A stretch of 23,223 bases of DNA from an uncultured Anaerolineae bacterium (lineage in GTDB: Bacteria; Chloroflexota; Anaerolineae; Anaerolineales; Villigracilaceae), in NCBI GenBank assembly GCA_903854805.1, contig CAINXK010000258.1, forward strand, positions 1-23,223, given 5' to 3'. Shown here piece after piece: positions 14,763-22,737 of this stretch. Below the pieces are notes generated by a model, which worked only from the letters and a program-made list of their open reading frames with translations, was not told where the DNA came from and ran no database searches. The position numbers were made by a program, and so were the translations under genes. Numbering within the stretch: position 1 is the stretch's first letter; each line of letters starts with the position of its first letter.

Positions 14763-17342
14763 TTAGCCGAGGCCAAATTGCCTGGGGTTTGGGAGCAATG
14801 TGCCTGTAAAAGCCATATAAGAAAGAGTTTGGAAAACGGCCTCTTTGGCTTCAGGATCTATCCCATAAAGGTGCGGGTATAAGGCGGCGAGTACGCCTTC
14901 GGTTGGCGCGGAACGTAGATAATTAAGTGCAGGTTGAAAGAAATCCCGGTTCGAATCTTTAAGCGCAAGTAGCATCACATCTGTGGCGGGTTGACCCGGT
15001 GGGATTCCCATTCCGTATTTCCCAGCCAATTCAATCAACCACGGAGTTTCATGGGGTGCGGTTAATCTAGTTGGTATTCTTGGATCAGGTTTTTGGCGCG
15101 CATTTAGAAATTCTACGGCAATATTGCGGACTGCCCACTGTTCATCCTGAACCTGGGCTTTTTCAAGTAATTGAGTGGACCAAGTTTCATTGATACGCGA
15201 TAGACCATAGATGATGGCACGGCGAACGAGGATGTCATCGCTGTCGAAGCCTTCTCGTAAGGCATCTTGTCCGTCCGATGGATGGTTTGCAAGAGCTTCA
15301 GCCGAAAAGATGCGTAAGCGCTCGTCTCCGCGTAAAAGATTAATTGCAACTGCCTCCAAAGCCGAGGCCGTTCCGATTTCTACAAGTGCGAGGCAGCTAG
15401 CTCGACGCGTGGCTTCCTGTGTGTTCGTTGTCAAATCAACCAGAGTGTCAACGGTTTTCGCATCTCGCAAAAACCCGGATCCGAGAGCAGCCAGTTGGCG
15501 AACCACATTTGATGGTGCAAGTAGAAGTTGTCTGAAGAGTTGATTTGTATTACTATCTCCACACAGAGCCAGGGCAGCCATCGCTTCTCCGCGAAGCCCA
15601 ATTGGATTATCTTCATCTTGCAAAATCTGGACGAGCGAGGCTATCACATCACCAAGCCAGGCAGATTCGCGGGATTGCCGGGAATTCCGAATGAGCCGAG
15701 CTGCTTTCAACTTTGGCCGGAATAGAATTGGATCTTCCTTTACCATCAATTCTTTCACAACCCCAGCAACATCTCCGAATGCGGCCATGTAGTCCAAGCA
15801 TATAGTCTGGCCAGCCCAAGCTGGTTGTTTTAGGATGGCACCAGAATCGACCTGCATAGTTCCAAATCCCTTCGCAGCCAGAAAACCCATGAAAACAGGG
15901 TGCGCGAACCGGAGTTTGTTGCCGTTATGTGCTGTCAATAATTTGGAATTTACCAGGCTGGAGATCATACTGGGCTTTGCCAACTGATGCGTTTCGGCTG
16001 ATTTCCGTTTACGCACATTTTTTATTTCGGCTGTGCTTGCATCTGCTTCGCTGATAAAAGTCGAATTATTGGATAAATCAGCAGATTCTTCACTCGATAT
16101 TTCCGCGGAATCGATGGGTTCAAATGATTTTGTCCATTCAACAGCCTGTCGCCCATCAAATAGAGATATCCCGTTTGTGCTGGTCTGAACACCCAGAATT
16201 GTTAACGCATCATCAGGTATACCGGATGGAGTCAATCTGCGGATATGAGCTTCAATATTATCAGCCGGGTGGGCAGACCTTGTGTCTCCAGCGTAAGCCC
16301 CCCAGATTTTAAGTGTGTATTCCAAAGGTGTCAGAGTGAAGTTGTCAGTTGATACCCATCGATTTAGGAGAGTTGAGTCGATCGAACTGAGACCGTTCTT
16401 TACCGATGTTTCGGTGGGTATATTTTTCTGCCATAATGAAGACCAATTATTCAGAAAATGCGTTTGTTGCTCCGCACTCCAGGGCAAAATTGATAAAGCG
16501 GTAAATCCAAGATATTGAATGCTGTCCAAATATTCAGGTGAGCCAGTCATAACGATGCGGCAGTTTGGAAACTTCTGCATTAATGTGAGTAAGTATGTAT
16601 TTATGTCTCGCAAGGACGATTGAGCCAGCTCATCCACGCCATCTAAAAGTAGTAGCGCTTGTCCGTTTGCGAAAGAATTTGCAACAAATTTGGGTATTCT
16701 TGTTGCATCAAATACGCGCATGAATTTGGAGATTTTATCGATGATTGGCGCGAGATAATCATCTGATTTTTGGGGATTGTGTAGTGGTAATCCTAGATCG
16801 GCAACGTGAACATAAAATGGAATGTATTTTCCCAAAGCCGGATCATCCGAAGCAGATATGGCAATTTGTGATGCAAGGTATGCTAATGCTGTAGTTTTTC
16901 CAGCACCAGGCTGCCCGATGATAGCCAGGTTCACGCCGCCGGAGAGAGCCTGGGGTAGTGTTAATGATGGTGCTTTATAGAATGCACCTAATTCTGGATA
17001 ATAAGGTAAATATGGAAGGGTTTCTTCCACGATATCTTGTTTTTGATTAGGTGAGTGGGGTTCAAATACAATTGGAGGCGCTAAAAGGCGTGGTGTTTCT
17101 ACAATTTCATCCAAGGCAAAAAGTGAACCTGCCAGGTGCATGCCCTGGACCTGCCGGTGGAGTGCATTGCGGTAATTGATCTCTATTTCTGAAGTGTTGT
17201 TTTTCGCGAGTTTACTTTGAATATTTTGAATACTTTTTAGCCATTGTTCCAGCAGTGGACGTAAGAGTGTTACTAACCACCAGACCAACGTGGCGGTTGC
17301 CATGCCTATAAAAAAGGATATAGTGTCGAAACGGAAATTCAT
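14763..17342 (-). CDS. Membrane-anchored NACHT NTPase with C-terminal HEAT repeats
   Basis: An 859-residue protein. Residues 9-27 form one membrane helix with a short N terminus; a helical linker runs to about 130. The NACHT-type STAND NTPase module has Walker A GQPGAGKT (143-150) and Walker B ALLLLDGVDE (229-238), with VMTGSPEYLD as the sensor strand. A Ser/Glu-rich spacer follows, then HEAT-like alpha repeats at about 570-750 and a helical end. Such proteins act as switches that oligomerise on sensing a ligand through the repeats. Some bacterial NACHT proteins defend against phage, but no effector domain is visible here. A TTG start at 17474 would overlap the zinc-ribbon gene by 100 bases; ATG at 17342 leaves a 32-base gap and places the helix at the N terminus. 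It is probably co-transcribed with that gene. Confidence 0.85.
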   Translation of the reverse strand: MNFRFDTISFFIGMATATLVWWLVTLLRPLLEQWLKSIQNIQSKLAKNNTSEIEINYRNALHRQVQGMHLAGSLFALDEIVETPRLLAPPIVFEPHSPNQKQDIVEETLPYLPYYPELGAFYKAPSLTLPQALSGGVNLAIIGQPGAGKTTALAYLASQIAISASDDPALGKYIPFYVHVADLGLPLHNPQKSDDYLAPIIDKISKFMRVFDATRIPKFVANSFANGQALLLLDGVDELAQSSLRDINTYLLTLMQKFPNCRIVMTGSPEYLDSIQYLGFTALSILPWSAEQQTHFLNNWSSLWQKNIPTETSVKNGLSSIDSTLLNRWVSTDNFTLTPLEYTLKIWGAYAGDTRSAHPADNIEAHIRRLTPSGIPDDALTILGVQTSTNGISLFDGRQAVEWTKSFEPIDSAEISSEESADLSNNSTFISEADASTAEIKNVRKRKSAETHQLAKPSMISSLVNSKLLTAHNGNKLRFAHPVFMGFLAAKGFGTMQVDSGAILKQPAWAGQTICLDYMAAFGDVAGVVKELMVKEDPILFRPKLKAARLIRNSRQSRESAWLGDVIASLVQILQDEDNPIGLRGEAMAALALCGDSNTNQLFRQLLLAPSNVVRQLAALGSGFLRDAKTVDTLVDLTTNTQEATRRASCLALVEIGTASALEAVAINLLRGDERLRIFSAEALANHPSDGQDALREGFDSDDILVRRAIIYGLSRINETWSTQLLEKAQVQDEQWAVRNIAVEFLNARQKPDPRIPTRLTAPHETPWLIELAGKYGMGIPPGQPATDVMLLALKDSNRDFFQPALNYLRSAPTEGVLAALYPHLYGIDPEAKEAVFQTLSYMAFTGTLLPNPRQFGLG

Positions 17343-17374
17343 AGGTAGTACACCGTGTCCAAAGTTTAAACTAA

Positions 17375-18076
17375 TCAGTCTGAATATAAAATCCTGCCAC
17401 ACATTGGGCAGAGAACTAACTGGTTCGATGTTCGTACGGATTGGGCAAGTCCAGGGGTTAGCGATGAGCCGCAAGTATTACATGCATTTTCAATCACAGA
17501 GGAGACTGCCAGGCCGGATCGTTTTTGGCGGAGAGCGTCATAAAGAGTTATAGATGATGAGTCTATGGCTGGAAGAACCGCCATGCGCTGGGCATTGAGA
17601 TTATCCAACTCTTTTTGCAGACTTACCAGCTCGGTGGTTAGGGCTGCGTTTTCGCTGATAACCTTTCCCTGCGTTTGGTCGAATCCTTTTTGAGATGCAG
17701 AGTATTCTGTCTGGCAAGTTTCTAACCCCATCATATATTCTAATTGCTGGTCTTCGAGTGAGCCAAGATTGCGTTTGAAGGCTGCGATCTCTTTTTGAAG
17801 GTCTTGTAGCTCTTTTGGGTTTTGGATGCGTCCACTGTAGAGACTAGCTTCTACTTGTTCGAGTTTGATACGTTGGTTGGATGACTCGAATTCAGCGTTT
17901 TTGAGTGTTTTTTCGGCTTGATGCAGCCCTGATTTTGCGTTTTCCAGCCTCCGGCTGGCAGAACGGAGATCAGCATTATTCTCAATTGTAGCCTGAATGG
18001 ATGCCAGGCGTGAGGAGACTATTTTCTGACGACTGTCAATTTTTTGAAGGCGATAAAGCAGGAGGGCGAGGCTCAT
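17375..18076 (-). CDS. Coiled-coil protein with C4 zinc ribbon (DUF164/zf-RING_7 family)
   Basis: A 233-residue protein. Residues 1-180 form a long antiparallel coiled coil, starting with LYRLQKIDSRQ and containing the family hallmark SGRIQNPKELQDLQKEI. The C terminus carries a zinc ribbon with two Cys pairs, CNTC and CPMC. Proteins of this family occur in many bacteria; roles in nucleic-acid binding or type IV pilus and flagellar function have been suggested for some, and none can be assigned here. No ribosome binding site precedes the ATG at 18076. A TATAAT ends 7 bases upstream, so the mRNA may be leaderless. The NACHT gene follows after 32 bases and is probably expressed with it. Confidence 0.92.
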   Translation of the reverse strand: MSLALLLYRLQKIDSRQKIVSSRLASIQATIENNADLRSASRRLENAKSGLHQAEKTLKNAEFESSNQRIKLEQVEASLYSGRIQNPKELQDLQKEIAAFKRNLGSLEDQQLEYMMGLETCQTEYSASQKGFDQTQGKVISENAALTTELVSLQKELDNLNAQRMAVLPAIDSSSITLYDALRQKRSGLAVSSVIENACNTCGSSLTPGLAQSVRTSNQLVLCPMCGRILYSD

Positions 18077-18083
18077 TATTAGA

Positions 18084-18089
18084 ATTATA
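18084..18089 (-). promoter_or_regulatory. Consensus -10 box giving a leaderless start for the zinc-ribbon gene
   Basis: A perfect TATAAT on the minus strand ends 7 bases before the ATG at 18076, which places the expected transcript start at the first base of the start codon or next to it. The -35 region is poor. No Shine-Dalgarno sequence is present. Confidence 0.6.
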
Positions 18090-18197
18090 CCCGTTGAACA
18101 ACAGGAAAGTGATTTGCTTTTATATTATGTTCGAATTTAGAGGGAGATGGATACGAAAGGAGCCTTGAATCGGGATGGTAAAGGTTTCTTGCCATAC

Positions 18198-19685
18198 TTA
18201 TCTTGGTAAATTGTAGTAATTGTAGACCGCTTCTGATATTTTGGCGATCATTCCAGATATAGGATCCCAAACAGCTTGAATCGGGTGATAAATATAAATT
18301 GTTAAGACATAATTTCCACCCGGTGTATAAACGATTGCGGCATCAGAGATATTCTGAATAATCCCACTTGGGCCACTGATCCAACCGTGTTTGTGGGCAA
18401 TTTGGGTGCCCTCTGGCAGTCCAGCTTCGATCAGTACCCCAATGCGGTCTCGCTTCAGATACTCTATCATTTGCTGACAATCGACTTGGGTGATTTTGCC
18501 AGCGAAAGCCGCAACAAGCCCACCGCCACCATTCTGGGCACATTGGTAAAGATCTACCAGCAGCGAGCCAATATCTGAAGGAGTGGTTTGGTTATAGGCA
18601 TCAGGGCTGGTAGAGACATCATTTCGCTGATTAGCCTGGGTGGAAAAACTCTCGAGTAGTGGTGCACCATCGAAAAAATATCCAGCCAGAAATGTGTTTG
18701 ATAAGCCAAGAACCTTCATATCATCGGAGACCACTAGTGGTCCGCGATTTCCGTTGATTCTACTCATTAAAGCGTCGGAAGCAGGGTTTTCCGATTTTGT
18801 TATCATTTCAAGAATCAGGTCCTGGGTTGTTTGATCGAGATCAGGTCCCAGGTTTTTATAAACAGAAACCAGGATTGGAATTTTGATCGTGCTCGATGCT
18901 GTGAATGCAATGTCCGGGTCGATTGGAATGTCGATATTCTGGTTGTAGCCAAAATGCATTTCATCTCCGGTTTGTAAATCCTGTAAATAAACCCCCGCTA
19001 CTCCATCGAAAGGAGTCAGATCGATAATTTGTTTTATTAGGATTTCGAGATTTTTTAGTGGAGGGCGTCCGGGGTTTGTGCGTTGAAAAGTGAGGGCAAT
19101 TGTGCGGCCTGTCGGGGATTTGAGCGCATCATCAATTACGACAATTGCCCGATCAATATCCAGTTCCTGCCCGGAAATGCCTGGCAGAAAATTGACTTGT
19201 CCAGGTTGTGGGGCAGCCGGAATGGACGGTTGATCATATCGAGAAGCGATCTCTTCTTTCAGGTAAGCGCGTAAGCGATCTTCGCTAAAGCTTGAAATCA
19301 AAGGTACATCATTGGTGATACTCTGGCGATTCCACAAAAAATCCCAGAACCCTCCCCAAAAGGAACTTCCCGTTCGTTGCAAATCGGCAGCTGCAAGCAT
19401 GGATTCTGTGTCGATTTGGAAGCCTGCCACAGCGGGATCGAGTTGGATGATTGCGCCAGCATATTGGATTTCGACTGGTGAATTAAAGGCCTGTAAGAGC
19501 CGCTGTGAGGCTGCTTGTGGGTCCAGACTGCCAACGGGTACTCCTGCGATTGTCATTCCAGGTGGGTAGTTGCCTCGTTCACGAGAATAGGTCGTTAATG
19601 CAATCATTGTAAGAACGATGGCAGCTGCAATGAAAAACAATGAGACCCAACGTAAAATGAAGGAAGTATCGCGGGCTATTCTCAC
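18198..19685 (-). CDS. Membrane-anchored serine beta-lactamase-fold hydrolase with YoaR/VanW-like N-terminal domain
   Basis: A 495-residue exported protein. A hydrophobic helix at residues 10-31 anchors it, leaving the rest outside the membrane. Residues about 45-205 resemble the peptidoglycan-binding domain found before VanW domains. Residues about 220-495 are a class A beta-lactamase-like domain with Ser265-Thr-Ile-Lys268 (SxxK), Ser298-Glu-Asn300 in place of the S-D-N motif, and Lys432-His-Gly434 in place of K-T-G. Cell-wall processing or binding fits better than drug hydrolysis, and activity is not assured with these variant motifs. The start is GTG at 19685 with GGAG 5 bases upstream, overlapping the ctaA stop by 4 bases. 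It is thus coupled to ctaA. A 121-base gap with a promoter for the next gene follows. Confidence 0.87.
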   Translation of the reverse strand: MRIARDTSFILRWVSLFFIAAAIVLTMIALTTYSRERGNYPPGMTIAGVPVGSLDPQAASQRLLQAFNSPVEIQYAGAIIQLDPAVAGFQIDTESMLAAADLQRTGSSFWGGFWDFLWNRQSITNDVPLISSFSEDRLRAYLKEEIASRYDQPSIPAAPQPGQVNFLPGISGQELDIDRAIVVIDDALKSPTGRTIALTFQRTNPGRPPLKNLEILIKQIIDLTPFDGVAGVYLQDLQTGDEMHFGYNQNIDIPIDPDIAFTASSTIKIPILVSVYKNLGPDLDQTTQDLILEMITKSENPASDALMSRINGNRGPLVVSDDMKVLGLSNTFLAGYFFDGAPLLESFSTQANQRNDVSTSPDAYNQTTPSDIGSLLVDLYQCAQNGGGGLVAAFAGKITQVDCQQMIEYLKRDRIGVLIEAGLPEGTQIAHKHGWISGPSGIIQNISDAAIVYTPGGNYVLTIYIYHPIQAVWDPISGMIAKISEAVYNYYNLPR

Positions 19686-20599
19686 GAGGTCTCCAAATGG
19701 GGCCGTGAAAAAGTGTGACCAGCAAGTAACATGAAGGAGATCCAGACCGTATCTGCAAGGAATAGATGGACGACTTGCATCCAGACAGGTGCCAGAAGTA
19801 TTACGTTACTGATTCCGGCTGACCACTGTACGATAATTAAAAACCCAACCAGCAGGCTTAAACGCTTACCCACTTTTGTTTTGAATTTAAAGAATAAAGA
19901 TTGAATTAGATATAGCGAATAGATGCCGACAAAAATAGCGATGAGTGGGTGGTAAATTCGTAGTTGGACCAGGAAGTGGGCTCCGGGTGCAGATTGATCG
20001 GAAAAAGTCTGAGCCAGTGAAGTTGATGGGAACAAAGTATCGCCCAGGGCTGTAATCGCACCACTCATTCCTACGATAATTACGCCAAAAAGGCCAATTG
20101 TGATGGATGCAAGTTTTGAGCCCTGGTTTTTAATAATTATCTGCTGGCCTCCGGATGCCCACCATGCGTTAATTGAAAGGAAGGCGAGTAATAAAAATGT
20201 ATTTAGCAAGTGGCTTGAAATTGCGATAGCCCTAAACACGGATGAATTCTGTTCAACTAGATTGAACAGAACCAATCCAGCTCCGAGCAGAGCTTCGAGC
20301 AAGATAAAAACCGCCGACCCAACAACGCCAATTCGTTGATAACTGCCCTTTGGAAATTTACGCAGCCCCCAGATGAGCAGAATCAGGACTGAAATCAATG
20401 CCAGCCCGCTCATCATGCGGTGGGTAAATTCGATTACAGTTTGTATTCGTTGTACAGTTGGGATAATTAATCCATTGCATGATGGCCAATGGTTACCACA
20501 TCCAGCGCCCGATCCAGTTGCTCGCACAATCGCGCCCCAAAGGATTACCAGCACATTCCAAGCAAGTACGCCCCATGAATATTTAGCAAAACGGTTCAT
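19682..20599 (-). CDS. ctaA: Heme A synthase CtaA (Cox15)
   Basis: A 305-residue inner-membrane protein with eight predicted helices that oxidises the C8 methyl of heme O to make heme A for aa3-type cytochrome oxidases. The N-terminal GAIVRATGSGAGCGNHWPSC holds the Cys34/Cys41 pair conserved in the Bacillus-type branch. IEFTHRMMSG carries Glu57 and His60, and further histidines occur in AISSHLLNT, RIYHPLIAI and MQVVHLFLAD as heme ligands. Length is normal. Its presence implies an aerobic or microaerobic respiratory chain, although the oxidase genes are not in this window. The ATG at 20599 follows GGGTGA closely. The promoter region carries a near-palindrome shared with the divergent proline dehydrogenase. 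Confidence 0.94.
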   Translation of the reverse strand: MNRFAKYSWGVLAWNVLVILWGAIVRATGSGAGCGNHWPSCNGLIIPTVQRIQTVIEFTHRMMSGLALISVLILLIWGLRKFPKGSYQRIGVVGSAVFILLEALLGAGLVLFNLVEQNSSVFRAIAISSHLLNTFLLLAFLSINAWWASGGQQIIIKNQGSKLASITIGLFGVIIVGMSGAITALGDTLFPSTSLAQTFSDQSAPGAHFLVQLRIYHPLIAIFVGIYSLYLIQSLFFKFKTKVGKRLSLLVGFLIIVQWSAGISNVILLAPVWMQVVHLFLADTVWISFMLLAGHTFSRPHLETS

Positions 20600-20620
20600 T
20601 TGTCACCCAATAGTGGTGTC

Positions 20621-20647
20621 AGTGATAACTTGATTCAAATTGTCACT
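20621..20647. promoter_or_regulatory. 27-base near-palindrome, candidate operator between ctaA and proline dehydrogenase
   Basis: Two 13-base arms around a single central base match at 11 of 13 positions (outer arms AGTGA/TCACT, inner TTGA/TCAA). It lies 22 bases from the ctaA start and just downstream of a possible ctaA -10 box, which is a typical place for a repressor site. No U tract follows on either strand. Confidence 0.5.
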
Positions 20648-20650
20648 AAA

Positions 20651-20656
20651 AGTATA
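20651..20656 (-). promoter_or_regulatory. Possible -10 box of ctaA
   Basis: TATACT on the minus strand, about 51 bases before the ctaA ATG and 3 bases from the near-palindrome. The -35 is not convincing. Confidence 0.35.
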
Positions 20657-20758
20657 ACATATACATGTTTTCTGATTTTAGGTTCGCTTTGGATGTAGAA
20701 TGAGATATATTTCACAATCCAGAGTTTCTGGTGAAGAATAAATTTTTACGAGGTGCAT

Positions 20759-21722
20759 ATGTTTCGTTCCTTTCTGATCTTTCTCTCCAAGGCTGCATGG
20801 GCACAAAAATTGGTCACGGGTTGGGGTTTTGCATGGCGGGCAGCATCACGATTTGTCGCTGGTTCAAGTATCGACGAAGCGATTCGAGCTGTTCGTACCC
20901 TGAATGACAAGGGCATTAATGTTACGCTTGATCAATTGGGAGAGCATACCACGACTGCCGAAGAAGCGAATCGCGCAGCGGATGGGATCATCGTAGTACT
21001 TGATGAAGTTCAGAAAGCTGGTGTGCGTTCGAATGTTTCCATTAAATTAACTCAGATTGGCATGGGGGATGGATGATGAGATTTGCCGCGCCAATCTGAT
21101 AAGAATTTTGGAAAGGGCGAAGAAATACGGGAATTTTATTCGCATAGATATAGAGGATACTCCATACACAGATAAAACTATCGCTATATATCTGGAAATG
21201 TTAGACCAGGGTTTTACCACCGCGATTGTTGGCATGGCAGTTCAGTCCTATCTTTTTCGTGCCGAAACAGATGTGCGCAAACTAATAGAAATCGGGACAA
21301 CGTTTCGGTTGGTCAAAGGAGCTTACATGGAATCGCCAGAAGTGGCTTTCCCAGATAAAGCAGACGTAAATGCAAATTACGATTCTTTGGCTTCGATATT
21401 AATAGATGCATCCATCTTGCACAAGACTATACTCAGCCTGGATGGAAGAATCCCACCAATTCCGGCAATTGCGTCACACGATGAAAAGCGTATTGATTTT
21501 GTGAAAATTTATGCTGAAAAAGTTGGTCTCCCCAAGTCCGGCGTTGAATTCCAAATGCTCTATGGGATCCGCCGTGATCTACAAGATACCCTGGCGAAAG
21601 AAGGTTATCCTGTGCGGGTTTATGTTCCATTTGGTACCCACTGGTATCCGTACTTCATGCGCAGGTTGGCGGAACGCCCAGCAAATATCTGGTTTTTCAT
21701 TTCAAATTATTTTCGTAAGTAG
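20759..21722 (+). pseudogene. Proline dehydrogenase, split by a single-base frameshift
   Basis: Two frames together encode one proline dehydrogenase, the flavin enzyme that oxidises proline to pyrroline-5-carboxylate. The first (to a TGA at 21076) ends in VSIKLTQIG; the second continues from about 21066 with MDDEICRANLI, RIDIEDTPYTDKT, FRLVKGAYME, SHDEKRI, EFQMLYGIRRDL and VYVPFGTHWYPYFMRRLAERPAN. Removing one G from the five at 21064-21068 restores about 320 residues, normal for the stand-alone bacterial enzyme. The start is ATG at 20759 with GAGG 5 bases upstream; an in-frame GTG lies 6 bases earlier. All family motifs survive, so a sequencing indel or recent mutation is more likely than decay. 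No P5C dehydrogenase gene is in view. Confidence 0.9.
21064..21068 (+). other. Frameshift site: run of five G in the proline dehydrogenase gene
   Basis: Reading with four G gives an unbroken join of the two conserved halves; with five G the frame meets TGA at 21076. The shift needed is +1, and I see no flanking signal such as an internal Shine-Dalgarno or stop-coupled slippery codon that would suggest programmed recoding. Confidence 0.8.
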
Positions 21723-21740
21723 ATTACTGGAAAAGTGACA

Positions 21741-21784
21741 GAAAAACGCAAAGGCGAAAATATTAATCACCCTTTGCGTTTTTC
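21741..21784 (+). terminator. Intrinsic terminator after proline dehydrogenase
   Basis: A perfect 14-base inverted repeat (21741-21754 with 21771-21784) with a 16-base loop begins 18 bases after the stop codon; the right arm ends in a T run followed by CTTTAAT. Well formed. Confidence 0.85.
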
Positions 21785-21875
21785 TTTAATCACACGCTAA
21801 TAAAAAAAATGTGTATGGCGTGTACTTCTGGCATTAGAAATTTTTCCTGCCGCAGAAGTTGAAAAGATAAATCTG

Positions 21876-21906
21876 TTGTCGCAAATTGTGTATTCGGTTT
21901 TACAAT
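21876..21906 (+). promoter_or_regulatory. Candidate leaderless promoter of the SDR gene
   Basis: TTGTCG (21876-21881) and TACAAT (21901-21906) are 19 bases apart, somewhat long. The -10 ends 6 bases before the ATG at 21913, and no Shine-Dalgarno sequence is present, so transcription would begin at the start codon. Confidence 0.45.
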
Positions 21907-21912
21907 TATTCC

Positions 21913-22686
21913 ATGTCATTAATAATCAATCCGGAAAATAAATTACCATCTTATCCACTTGCACTAGTTACTGGTGGGGGGCATCGTTTGGGTAAGGCGT
22001 TTGCAATCTGTCTTGCGCGCTTGGGTTATGGAATTGTTCTTCATTATTTTAGCTCTGGAGAAAAAGTCGCCGAAACAGAAAGAGAGATTCGTCAGTTAGG
22101 CGTACCTGTTTTTCAGGTAAAAGCCGATCTGCGCGATGAATTGGATATCCGATCATTATTTGCCTATATCGATGCCCTGATTAATCAACCTGAATTAAAT
22201 CTTGGCCCTTTGAGTGTTTTGGTGAATTCTGCCGCAATTATGCCTGGGGCAGATATTCAAACAATGGGTGTCCACGAATTTGACTCGGTGATTGACTTGA
22301 ATTTGAGGGCGCCATTCCTGTGCGCTCAGTTGGCTTACCATCGGATGACACATGGCGGCTTGATTGTTAATATTTCTGATATCGCAGCCCAGAAGACCTG
22401 GAAAGGTTATCCGGCTTATACCATCAGCAAAGCTGGGTTGGATTCATTAACAAAGGTAATGGCCCGGTCATTTGCCCCAAGAGTACGCGTTAATAGCATT
22501 GCGCCGGGGTTGGTGCTTCCCGGTGAAGAAAGTAGCCCTGAGGAGTGGAACCGGCTGGTCAAACGATTACCTGTTCAACGAGCGGCTTCACTTGACGAAC
22601 TGTGTGCTGCTCTGGAATTCCTCATCAAAAACGAGTATATTATTGGTCAGATCATTGTAGTGGATGGTGGATTTTCTCTAATTTAG
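21913..22686 (+). CDS. Short-chain dehydrogenase/reductase, pteridine-reductase-like
   Basis: A 257-residue classical SDR. The cofactor motif TGGGHRLGKA near residue 20 has the H/R-R/L-G form seen in pteridine reductases and FolM and suggests NADPH. The rest of the set is present: NSAAI (central strand), NISDIAA (catalytic Ser), YPAYTISKAG (Tyr and Lys), VNSIAPGLVLP, and the C-terminal IIGQIIVVDGG. A role in reducing dihydropterin or folate is plausible from this resemblance but unproven; other SDR substrates are possible. The frame can be extended to a GTG at 21886. ATG at 21913 is preferred because a -10-like box ends 6 bases before it. The gene follows a strong terminator, so it has its own promoter. 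A DinB-family gene starts 51 bases downstream. Confidence 0.88.
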   Translation: MSLIINPENKLPSYPLALVTGGGHRLGKAFAICLARLGYGIVLHYFSSGEKVAETEREIRQLGVPVFQVKADLRDELDIRSLFAYIDALINQPELNLGPLSVLVNSAAIMPGADIQTMGVHEFDSVIDLNLRAPFLCAQLAYHRMTHGGLIVNISDIAAQKTWKGYPAYTISKAGLDSLTKVMARSFAPRVRVNSIAPGLVLPGEESSPEEWNRLVKRLPVQRAASLDELCAALEFLIKNEYIIGQIIVVDGGFSLI

Positions 22687-22737
22687 TTTCGACCAGCAAT
22701 TTATGTCAGAAAGATGATTTCTGAAAAGGAAGATACC

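Noticed and set aside
17343..17474. Longer N terminus for the NACHT protein
   Set aside because: It needs a TTG start inside the zinc-ribbon gene and would place about 50 unrelated residues before the membrane helix.
14763..18076. Antiphage defense island
   Set aside because: Only the NACHT gene suggests it; neighbours are housekeeping-type genes and no other defense gene, integrase or tRNA boundary is present.
21057..21076. Programmed ribosomal frameshift in proline dehydrogenase
   Set aside because: A +1 shift is required, no known recoding signal is seen, and the family is not known to use one.
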